Assembly (NCBI GenBank): GCA_902626505.1 | Contig: CACOFQ010000006.1 | Coordinates: forward strand, 19,185 to 83,184 | DNA from: an uncultured Marinoscillum sp. | GTDB lineage: Bacteria; Bacteroidota; Bacteroidia; Cytophagales; MED-G16 | Direction: 5' to 3' | Length of the DNA: 64,000 nt | Part shown: positions 19,430 through 28,178 of the stretch, one piece after another | Layout of the letters: the number at the start of each line of letters is the position of its first letter | Position numbering within the stretch: position 1 is the first letter of the stretch | Program-made: the position numbers and the translations under genes | Notes under the pieces: generated by a model | What the model saw: the letters and a program-made list of their open reading frames with translations, nothing else | The model's database searches: none | What the model was told of the DNA's origin: nothing

Positions 19430-21682
19430 ATGAAAAAGTTTTTATTGTTTTTTTTATTGATTAGTAATGTGGTTTTTTCTCAGGGTTCATATGGTGAATG
19501 GGAACAAAAATTTGAACAACTGGGAACAATGCTTCCAACCCCAAACTCATACAGAACTGCTTCTGGGGCGCCTGGTGTTGACTACTGGCAACAAAAAGCA
19601 GATTATAAAATTGACGTAACAATAAATGACGAAAACCAAACTCTTTATGGAGAGGAAGAAATAACGTACTTTAATAATTCACCTGACGTCCTAAGGTATT
19701 TATGGGTACAGTTGGATCAAAATGTTAGATCTAATGAATCAAATACGCCTCTTGTTACCCCTTCAAAAATGTCAAAAACTTACAGTGGAAAAAGACTTCA
19801 AGGTTTAACTAACTCCTACACAAATATCAAAGGTGAAAAATATAATGGTGGGTTTAAAATTGCTTATGTTAAAGACATGAACGGTAAAGATATTAACCAT
19901 TCAGTAATTAGCACAATGATGAGGATAGATCTTGATGAACCTCTATCTAAAGGAGATTCTTACTCATTCAAAATTAAGTGGTCATATGAAATTAATGATA
20001 GAATGAAGATTGGAGGAAGAGGTGGTTATGAGTATTTCCCTAAGGATAAAAACTTTAGTTATACTATAGCTCAATGGTTTCCAAGAATGGCTGTATATGA
20101 TGATAAGGAAGGCTGGCAAAACAAACAGTTTTTAGGAAGGGGGGAATTCGCTTTACCTTTTGGTGATTATGAGTTGAATATTACCGTCCCTGCGGACTTC
20201 ATAGTTGCTGCAACTGGGTCTTTACAAAACCCGAAAGAAGTCTTAAATAAAATTGAGCTAGAGAGATTAGAAAAAGCAAAAAAAACATACGATAAACCAG
20301 TTATTATAACAACACAACAAGAAGCAGAAAAAAAAGAAAAAAATCCTATTAGTAACAAAACCAAAACTTGGAAGTTTAAAGCTGAAATGGTGAGGGATGT
20401 TGCTTTCGCAGCTTCAAGAAAGTACATATGGGACGCGATGGCAGTGCAACTTGAAAATAAAACCCCACTCGCTATGTCTTATTATTCAAAAGAAGGTAAT
20501 CCGTTGTGGGAAAAAGAATCAACAGTAGCTGTTGCAAATACTTTAAAAACATATTCTAAGCATACTATTGAATACCCTTATCCTGTAGCAATTTCTGTTC
20601 ACGCTGCTTCTATAGGAATGGAATACCCAATGATCTGTTTCAATTTTGGCAGACCAAATGAAGACGGAACTTATTCAGACGCTACTAAATGGAGAATGAT
20701 TAGTGTAATAATTCATGAGGTGGGACACTTTTTTATTCCAATGATTATTAACTCCGACGAGAGGCAATGGACTTGGATGGATGAGGGCTTGAATACATTT
20801 GTTCAGTCCCTAACACAGAGAGAATACTATAGTGATGGTCCACTTAGAAGAGGTACCGCTGAAAGTATTGTTGATTATATGAAAATGCCTAAAGACATGT
20901 TAAGGCCAATCATGACTAACTCAGAACAAATAGCAAGTAGAGAGTTTGGTGCTAACGCCTACGCAAAGCCTGCTTCTGCTTTAAGTGTCTTAAGAGAAAC
21001 GATTATGGGACCAGAACTTTTTGATTATGCCTTTAAAGAGTACTCTAGAAGATGGGCTTTTAAACACCCGGATCCGGCTGATTTTTTTAGAACAATGGAA
21101 GATGCTAGCGCTGTTGATCTTGATTGGTTTTGGAGGGGTTGGTTTTATAGTACAGATAATGTAGATGTAGGTGTAGAGAAAGTTAAGTGGTTTAAAATGA
21201 GAAATATAAGTGAGCCGTTTGAAAACCAAGCAAAAGTGGAAGAGGAAAACATTAGAGGTAAAAACAAAAAACTTCCTTCAGACCCTGTTGATTTTGCAAT
21301 GCCCTTTGAGCCTACGCTTTTCAGCTTTACAAACACAAACACAAATGAATATAGGGAGTTTAGAAATACCGTAAATGATGAGAATATAAAAATTGAAAAC
21401 AGCGATAAGAACTTTTATGAAGTTACATTTGAAAATAAAGGAGGTTTAGTAACACCTTTAATTATCGAATGGACATATGAAGATGATTCTCAAGAAATTG
21501 AAAAGATCCCTGCTGAAATTTGGAGATTTAATGAAAAAATCGTCACAAAGGTTTTTGTCAAAGACAAAGTGGTAAAAAACATTAAGCTAGATCCACTTAA
21601 AGAAACGGCTGATGTCAACACAGATGATAATAATTTCCCTAGATTAGTAATTAAAAGTAATTTCGATAGGTTTAACAACTAA
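19430..21682 (+). CDS. Secreted M1 family (gluzincin) aminopeptidase
   Basis: Signal peptide MKKFLLFFLLISNVVFSQ; VIIHEVGHFFIPMIINSDERQWTWMDEGLNTFVQ. Confidence 0.92.
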   Translation: MKKFLLFFLLISNVVFSQGSYGEWEQKFEQLGTMLPTPNSYRTASGAPGVDYWQQKADYKIDVTINDENQTLYGEEEITYFNNSPDVLRYLWVQLDQNVRSNESNTPLVTPSKMSKTYSGKRLQGLTNSYTNIKGEKYNGGFKIAYVKDMNGKDINHSVISTMMRIDLDEPLSKGDSYSFKIKWSYEINDRMKIGGRGGYEYFPKDKNFSYTIAQWFPRMAVYDDKEGWQNKQFLGRGEFALPFGDYELNITVPADFIVAATGSLQNPKEVLNKIELERLEKAKKTYDKPVIITTQQEAEKKEKNPISNKTKTWKFKAEMVRDVAFAASRKYIWDAMAVQLENKTPLAMSYYSKEGNPLWEKESTVAVANTLKTYSKHTIEYPYPVAISVHAASIGMEYPMICFNFGRPNEDGTYSDATKWRMISVIIHEVGHFFIPMIINSDERQWTWMDEGLNTFVQSLTQREYYSDGPLRRGTAESIVDYMKMPKDMLRPIMTNSEQIASREFGANAYAKPASALSVLRETIMGPELFDYAFKEYSRRWAFKHPDPADFFRTMEDASAVDLDWFWRGWFYSTDNVDVGVEKVKWFKMRNISEPFENQAKVEEENIRGKNKKLPSDPVDFAMPFEPTLFSFTNTNTNEYREFRNTVNDENIKIENSDKNFYEVTFENKGGLVTPLIIEWTYEDDSQEIEKIPAEIWRFNEKIVTKVFVKDKVVKNIKLDPLKETADVNTDDNNFPRLVIKSNFDRFNN

Positions 21683-22641
21683 AAAGGAAGGTTTTCAAGG
21701 TCAACATTCCCTCCGGTTAAGATAATTGCAACTTTTTTATTTCTAAAATTCTCCTTTTCTTTTAAAAGAGCAGCTAGCGGAACTGAGCATGAAGGCTCAC
21801 ATACTATTTTTAATCTTTCCCATATTAACTTCATAGCTGATACAATCTCTTCCTCACTTACTGTTATAATTTTTTTTGTGCCTTTTTTAATTATTTTAAA
21901 AGTGCGTTCCGACAATGATGTTTTTAAGCCATCAGCAATAGTTGTTGGTTTATTTACTGGGATTAGTTTGTTTTTGGCAAAAGATTGATAAGCATCTGAA
22001 GCTTTGAGTGGTTCCCCTAATATAACTGTAGTTAAAGGTGAAAAAATTTGTGTTGATAAAATTGTTCCAGAAGCAAGCCCGCCTCCGCCAACGGGGCAAA
22101 TAATAAAATCAAAACCATTTTCTTCTTCAAAAATTTCCTTAGCACAAGAGGCTTGACCGCTAATCACATCATCGTTATCAAACGGATGTATAAAATTAGC
22201 GCCAGTTTTATTAATAATTTTTTTGCAAGTATCAATTCTCGACTTTTCATTATTGTCACATAAATAAACCTGAGCGCCATACCCTTTTACAGCAACAACT
22301 TTAATTTTCGGTGCTCCTTTTGGCATTACAATATGTGCTTTTGAATTAACAATTTTAGATGAAAGAGCAACCGCCTGAGCGTGGTTTCCTGATGAGTGGG
22401 TAACAAAACCTTTTCTTCTTTTTGTTAAAGAATAAGATAACACCGCATTTATTGCTCCTCTCATCTTGAAAGCTCCAATCTTTTGAAAATTTTCACACTT
22501 AAAATAGATTTCACATCCTGCTTTTTTATTTATGGCATTAGAACACAATAGTGGTGTGTTATGTATATAAGGTTTAATTCTATCATGAGCAGATAAAATT
22601 TTTGATCTATACGTATCTATATCTAATGTGCCTCTAGCCAT
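21679..22641 (-). CDS. PLP-dependent threonine/serine dehydratase (serine racemase-like)
   Basis: KCENFQKIGAFKMRGAINAV PLP lysine; THSSGNHAQAVAL; PVGGGGLASGT. Confidence 0.92.
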   Translation of the reverse strand: MARGTLDIDTYRSKILSAHDRIKPYIHNTPLLCSNAINKKAGCEIYFKCENFQKIGAFKMRGAINAVLSYSLTKRRKGFVTHSSGNHAQAVALSSKIVNSKAHIVMPKGAPKIKVVAVKGYGAQVYLCDNNEKSRIDTCKKIINKTGANFIHPFDNDDVISGQASCAKEIFEEENGFDFIICPVGGGGLASGTILSTQIFSPLTTVILGEPLKASDAYQSFAKNKLIPVNKPTTIADGLKTSLSERTFKIIKKGTKKIITVSEEEIVSAMKLIWERLKIVCEPSCSVPLAALLKEKENFRNKKVAIILTGGNVDLENLPF

Positions 22642-25358
22642 GTTTTACCTGTACCTATTTCAACGGTTAAAGGAACATCAAATTCAATGATGTTCTCCAT
22701 AATTTTTTTTACATTTTTTTCCATTTTATCTTTTTCAGATTTAACAACATCAAAAACCAACTCATCATGTACCTGCATAATCATTTTTGATTTAAGGTCT
22801 TCGGTGCGCATCCAATCAGAAATTTTAATCATAGCCAACTTAATTATATCTGCTGCGCTTCCTTGGATTGGTGAGTTAATCGCATTTCTTTCAGCAAACC
22901 CTCTTAATGTAAAGTTTCTTGAATCTATATCTCTTAAGTATCGCTTTCTTCCTAATATGGTTTCTACATATTTTTTATCTTTTGCTTTTTTTATAGAATT
23001 GTCCATGTATTCTTTTACTAATTTGAACTCTGTAAAATAGGAGTCTATTATTTCTTTTGCTTCCGACCTTGGAATATCCAGATTTTGAGATAGTCCAAAT
23101 GGAGAAATCCCATAAATTATACCAAAATTAACCTCTTTTGCTCTTCTTCTCATATCCCCTGAAACCTCGTTTAAAGGCACATTAAAAACTTTAGAGGCTG
23201 TAATAGAATGAATGTCTTTTTCCTTTTTAAAGGCGCCAATCATTTCTGGGTCACCACTAAATGCCGCTATTAATCTAAGTTCTATTTGTGAATAATCTGC
23301 AGCCAAAATAAAATCACCGTCATTTCTAGAAATAAAAGCAGACCGAGTTTCCCTTCCTAATGCTGTTCTAATAGGAATGTTTTGTAGGTTTGGCTTATTT
23401 GAACTTAATCTTCCTGTAGCGGTTACTGCTTGAGCATAGTCTGTGTGAATTAACCTATCAGATAAAGACACCATTTCAGGTAGTGCGTTTATATATGTAG
23501 AAAGAAGTTTCTTGTACTCCCTATATTCTAATATAAGATCAACGATTTTATTTTTTTTTGAAAGCTTTAAAAGAATTTCTTCGCCTGTTGAATATTGACC
23601 TGACTTTGTTTTTTTAGGGTTTTCATCAATTTTTAATTTTTCAAAAAGAATAAGGCCAAGTTGTTTAGGAGATGAAATATTAAAACTCTCACCTGAAATT
23701 TCAAAAACCTTAGATTGAGTTTCATCAATTAACTTTGATAACTTCTTTGACATTTGATCTAAAAAATCAATATCTATATTTACCCCATTAGATTCCATTG
23801 AACACAAAACAAACATTAAAGGAAGCTCAACATCATAAAATAATTTTGATAACTTATTATCTTCTAATTCTTTTTCTAAAATACTTTTTAGAGTAAAAGT
23901 TATATCAGCATCCTCACAAGCATAATAGTAAACTTCTTTTGGGTCTAAGTCTGTCATCTTTTTTTGGTTTACACCAGCCTTTCCAATAATTTCCTCAATC
24001 GGTATACATTTATGGTTTAAATAATTTTCAGATAAAACATCTAATTTATGGCTAGACTCCGGATTAATTAAATAGTGAGCTAACATCGTGTCAAACACAT
24101 TACCAGAAATGTATATCCCAAATTTTCTTAATACCTGAATGTCGTATTTAAGGTTATGTCCTATTATTTTAACTTCTGGGTTTTCTAAAAATGGTTTAAT
24201 TTTATTAATAATACTTTCTGCGTTTTCTAGTGTTGGTATATAATAACCTTCATTTTCTTTGAAGCTTAATGCAATACCTGCTAATTCAGCTTCTTGAATA
24301 TTTAAACTAGACGTTTCGGTATCAACACATAGTGCTTTTTCTGGTTTTAATTTTGCCAAAAAAGCATCTAACTCTTTTTCGGTTATTAGACTGTATTTTA
24401 CTTCTTTTTTTTTCTTAGGTTTCTCGTCATTAAAAAAACTCAATTGGCCCTCTTCTTCCAATAAAATCCCCGAAGAAACCATTCTGTTTTTAATGGTCCT
24501 AAATTCCATTTCATCCAAAAGAAAATTAAGGTCTTTACTGTTAGCTTTTTTTATTTTTAAATCATTTAGTTTTATATTCAAAGGAACATCAGTTTTAATA
24601 ATCGCAAGTTCTTTTGACATTAACGCTGATTGAGTATTTTCCTTTATTTTTATACCAACAGAACCTTTTATTTCATTTTTATGATCAATAATTCCTTCTA
24701 TACTACCGTATTCTTTTAACAGCTTTTGAGCAGTTTTTGGGCCTACACCTGGGACACCTGGGATGTTGTCTACGCTGTCGCCTTGAAGCCCTAAAAAGTC
24801 TATTACCTGGTCAACTCTTTCAATTTGAAACTTCTGTAAAACCTCATCAACCCCTAAGATATCCACCCCCATACCCATAAATGCAGGTTTATATAAAAAC
24901 ACGTTGTCTTTTACAAGTTGTGCAAAATCTTTATCAGGAGTCATCATAAAAACCTTAGTGTTATTTTCTTTTGATATCTGATATGACAATGTGCCAATTA
25001 CATCATCCGCTTCAAATCCATCTTTTTCAACAATTTGAATGTTTAGATGGGTAAGGAATTTTTTAATTATAGGAATTGCTACTTGAATATCTTCCGGTTG
25101 TCTTTCTCTATTTGCTTTATATTCTGTAAAAATATCAGACCTAAATGTTGGGGCTTTAGTGTCAAAGGCCACTGCAAAATGAGTTGGTTTCTCTTTATTA
25201 ATTAGCTCTAAGAGCGTATTCAAAAAACCGTAGACAGCACTTGTGTTTAGACCTTTAGAATTAACTATTGGGTTTTTGCTAAATGCAAAGTGGGCCCTAT
25301 AAATAAGAGCCATAGCGTCCAATAAAAAAACTTTGTTTATTCCTTCCAATTTTGACAA
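22623..25358 (-). CDS. polA: DNA polymerase I
   Basis: 5'-3' exonuclease domain, 3'-5' exonuclease DxE (CVDTETSSL) and polymerase motifs LAADYSQIELRL, RRRAKEVNFGIIYG, MQVHDELVF. Confidence 0.97.
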   Translation of the reverse strand: MSKLEGINKVFLLDAMALIYRAHFAFSKNPIVNSKGLNTSAVYGFLNTLLELINKEKPTHFAVAFDTKAPTFRSDIFTEYKANRERQPEDIQVAIPIIKKFLTHLNIQIVEKDGFEADDVIGTLSYQISKENNTKVFMMTPDKDFAQLVKDNVFLYKPAFMGMGVDILGVDEVLQKFQIERVDQVIDFLGLQGDSVDNIPGVPGVGPKTAQKLLKEYGSIEGIIDHKNEIKGSVGIKIKENTQSALMSKELAIIKTDVPLNIKLNDLKIKKANSKDLNFLLDEMEFRTIKNRMVSSGILLEEEGQLSFFNDEKPKKKKEVKYSLITEKELDAFLAKLKPEKALCVDTETSSLNIQEAELAGIALSFKENEGYYIPTLENAESIINKIKPFLENPEVKIIGHNLKYDIQVLRKFGIYISGNVFDTMLAHYLINPESSHKLDVLSENYLNHKCIPIEEIIGKAGVNQKKMTDLDPKEVYYYACEDADITFTLKSILEKELEDNKLSKLFYDVELPLMFVLCSMESNGVNIDIDFLDQMSKKLSKLIDETQSKVFEISGESFNISSPKQLGLILFEKLKIDENPKKTKSGQYSTGEEILLKLSKKNKIVDLILEYREYKKLLSTYINALPEMVSLSDRLIHTDYAQAVTATGRLSSNKPNLQNIPIRTALGRETRSAFISRNDGDFILAADYSQIELRLIAAFSGDPEMIGAFKKEKDIHSITASKVFNVPLNEVSGDMRRRAKEVNFGIIYGISPFGLSQNLDIPRSEAKEIIDSYFTEFKLVKEYMDNSIKKAKDKKYVETILGRKRYLRDIDSRNFTLRGFAERNAINSPIQGSAADIIKLAMIKISDWMRTEDLKSKMIMQVHDELVFDVVKSEKDKMEKNVKKIMENIIEFDVPLTVEIGTGKTWLEAH

Positions 25359-25407
25359 AAAATATAATCAATAAAAACTAATATGTATATTAGATTAAAA
25401 AATTTTA

Positions 25408-27030
25408 ATGAAAAATAAAATTAAATTTTATTTGGGGTTATTTTTCCTTATAACTTCTTCTTTTTTGTTAATTCAAAAAAAGGATATATCTGTAAATGAT
25501 ATCAAAAAAGCTTTAAGGTTGTCAGGAGTAACTTTCAATGAAAAAGACATTCAAACTATGGCCCCATATGTGATAAGAAATAAAAATTCTTATGTTAATA
25601 TGAGGGAGTATAATTTAACAAAAGATAATGTGCCTGCCTTTAATTTTTCAGTTAATAACCTGCGATCAAAAAAAACGAAATATACATTTGAGGATATTAA
25701 AACAAAACTACCAAGTAATAAAAAAGATATTCCCTTTTTAAGTATTGGTGAACTTTCCTATCTAATAAAAAACCAAATAATATCTTCATTAGAACTTACC
25801 AAAATATATCTTGAAAGAATCAAATTATTTGATAAAAAACTAAATGCATTTATTACCATAACGGAGAAATTAGCTTTAAAACAAGCTGAGAATGCAGACG
25901 ATGAGATCAAAAAAGGTATGTATAGAGGAGAACTTCATGGAATACCATACGCAATAAAAGACCTTGCCTCTTTCCCAAACTATCCAACAACATGGGGAGC
26001 TATGCCTTTTAAAAACCAACAATTTGATGAAAAAGCTTTAGTAATAAAAAAACTAGAAGAAGCTGGCGCTGTAATGCTTGGTAAGTTGTCCTCTGGCTCA
26101 TTGGCTAGAGGAGATGTATGGTTTGGAGGCAAAACAAAAAATCCTTGGAATTTAGAACAAGGATCGAGTGGTTCATCTGCTGGCTCTGCGGCTGCTGTTT
26201 CAGCTGGTTTAGTTCCTTATGCTATAGGGACAGAAACCTTAGGGTCAATTATCTCTCCGTCGACCCGGTGTGGAGTTACGGGATTAAGACCTACATACTC
26301 CTCAGTTCCAACTGATGGCTTTATGACTTTATCTTGGACTATGGATAAGGTTGGTCCTATTGCGAGGTCTCCAAGAGATTGTGCGATTGTTTTTAATACA
26401 ATAAAAGAAACAAATAATACCAACACGATAAATTTTAATTTTGATCAGAAGATAAATAGTTTAAAAATAGGCTACCTAAAAAGCCTTTTTGATAATGATA
26501 CTTCCCGTTTTTATAACAACAATATTAAAACAATCACCCTAGCTAAAGAACTTTATGATCTTAACCCTATAGAGCTTCCTAAAAACTTTCCTTTTAGTGT
26601 TTTTGATATTATTTTACGGGCTGAAGCTGGCGCTTTTTTTGATTCTTTTTTATTAAAAGGACTTGATTCTTCAATGGTTGAACAAGGTGAAAGATCAAGA
26701 GCTAATTCTCTTAGGCAGTCGAAGTTAATACCAGCTGTTGAGTACATTCAAGCAAACAGGCATAGAAAAATACTTATTGACGAAACAGATGAATTATTTA
26801 AAAAATATGATTTAATATTATCTCCAAGTTTTGGTAAAAATCAAATGTTAATTACGAACCTAACTGGACACCCTGCTTTATCATTACCTAATGGTTTTGA
26901 TGATGAGGGAAGCCCAACTAGTATATCTATTATTGGTAATTATGGTGCAGAGGACAAAATACTATATTTTGCAGAGCTCTTAAATAATATGATAAAGTTT
27001 AATAATAATAAACCACCATTATTCTATTAG
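25408..27030 (+). CDS. Membrane-anchored or secreted amidase (amidase signature family)
   Basis: N-terminal hydrophobic segment; catalytic YAIKDLASFP, GSSGSSAGSAAAVSAGLVPYAIGTETLGSIISPSTRCG (Lys-cisSer-Ser). Confidence 0.9.
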   Translation: MKNKIKFYLGLFFLITSSFLLIQKKDISVNDIKKALRLSGVTFNEKDIQTMAPYVIRNKNSYVNMREYNLTKDNVPAFNFSVNNLRSKKTKYTFEDIKTKLPSNKKDIPFLSIGELSYLIKNQIISSLELTKIYLERIKLFDKKLNAFITITEKLALKQAENADDEIKKGMYRGELHGIPYAIKDLASFPNYPTTWGAMPFKNQQFDEKALVIKKLEEAGAVMLGKLSSGSLARGDVWFGGKTKNPWNLEQGSSGSSAGSAAAVSAGLVPYAIGTETLGSIISPSTRCGVTGLRPTYSSVPTDGFMTLSWTMDKVGPIARSPRDCAIVFNTIKETNNTNTINFNFDQKINSLKIGYLKSLFDNDTSRFYNNNIKTITLAKELYDLNPIELPKNFPFSVFDIILRAEAGAFFDSFLLKGLDSSMVEQGERSRANSLRQSKLIPAVEYIQANRHRKILIDETDELFKKYDLILSPSFGKNQMLITNLTGHPALSLPNGFDDEGSPTSISIIGNYGAEDKILYFAELLNNMIKFNNNKPPLFY

Positions 27031-27059
27031 TTATGAGATGTCAAAAAAATAAATTTATA

Positions 27060-28178
27060 ATGTCAGGTCGAAAAACTTATTTAAACTGTGCATACATGTC
27101 TCCAATGCTTAAAAAAGTTGAGAGGGCAGGAATTAAGGGGTTAAAAATAAAACGGTCACCACATAAGCTTCAACCATCTGATTTTTTCACTGGTGTAAAT
27201 AATTTAAAAAGACAATTTGGAAATCTTATTAACACAACAGACTATGATAGGATTGTGTTAATTCCTTCCGTTTCATATGGGGTTGGAAACGTAACAAACA
27301 ACATAAAATTAAAAGAATCTGAAAATGTTGTGTTAATTGGAGATCAGTTTCCTAGCAATGTTTATCCTTGGATGTCTCTTACAAAAAAATATAAGGCTAA
27401 ATTAAAATTTGTTAACAAGCCAAAAAATTCATCTAAGTGTGGTTTTATGTGGAATGAGGCTGTTCTTAAGTCAATTAATGAAAAAACCAAAGTGGTGTCA
27501 ATGGGGATTGTTCATTGGGCTGACGGAACTATATTTGACCTTGAAAAAATAAGAGAAAAAACCAATAAAGTTGGGGCAATGTTAATTGTTGATGGCACAC
27601 AATCAATTGGTACTATGCCTTTTGATTTGAAAAAAGTGAAACCTGATGCGTTAATTTGTGCAGCATATAAATGGTTAATGGGCCCTTATGGTTTTGGTGT
27701 AGCATACTATGGAAATAAATTTGATGATGGACTTCCTATAGAAGAAAGTTGGATAAACAGAAAAAACAGTGAAGATTTTTCCCAATTAATTAATTACCAA
27801 GAAGAATATGGAGCAGGATCTAAAAGGTACTCTATGGGACAACAAAGTAGTTTTATCAATGTTAACATGTTATCAGCGGGAATAAAACAAATTCAAACTT
27901 GGGGTGTAGAAAACATATATAATTACATAACCAATATAACAAAACCTTGTTTCGATATGTTAGACAAGTCAAGAGTGTGGTTTGAGGAGGATGAGTATAG
28001 GGCTTCTCATCTTTTTGGCTTGAGGCCAAAAAAAAACCTAGAAAAAATATTAAAAAAAATAAAAGATAAAAATATTCATATATCATTAAGGGGTGACAGC
28101 ATAAGGGTTTCTCCCTCAGTATATAATAAACAATCTGATATAGAAAGGTTGTTTAAATGTATAGCAGAAAATGCGTAG
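27060..28178 (+). CDS. Class V aminotransferase fold PLP enzyme (ORF opens at 27033)
   Basis: MLIVDGTQSIGTMPFDL...DALICAAYKWLMGPYGFGVAY PLP-lysine motif. Confidence 0.85.
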   Translation: MSGRKTYLNCAYMSPMLKKVERAGIKGLKIKRSPHKLQPSDFFTGVNNLKRQFGNLINTTDYDRIVLIPSVSYGVGNVTNNIKLKESENVVLIGDQFPSNVYPWMSLTKKYKAKLKFVNKPKNSSKCGFMWNEAVLKSINEKTKVVSMGIVHWADGTIFDLEKIREKTNKVGAMLIVDGTQSIGTMPFDLKKVKPDALICAAYKWLMGPYGFGVAYYGNKFDDGLPIEESWINRKNSEDFSQLINYQEEYGAGSKRYSMGQQSSFINVNMLSAGIKQIQTWGVENIYNYITNITKPCFDMLDKSRVWFEEDEYRASHLFGLRPKKNLEKILKKIKDKNIHISLRGDSIRVSPSVYNKQSDIERLFKCIAENA

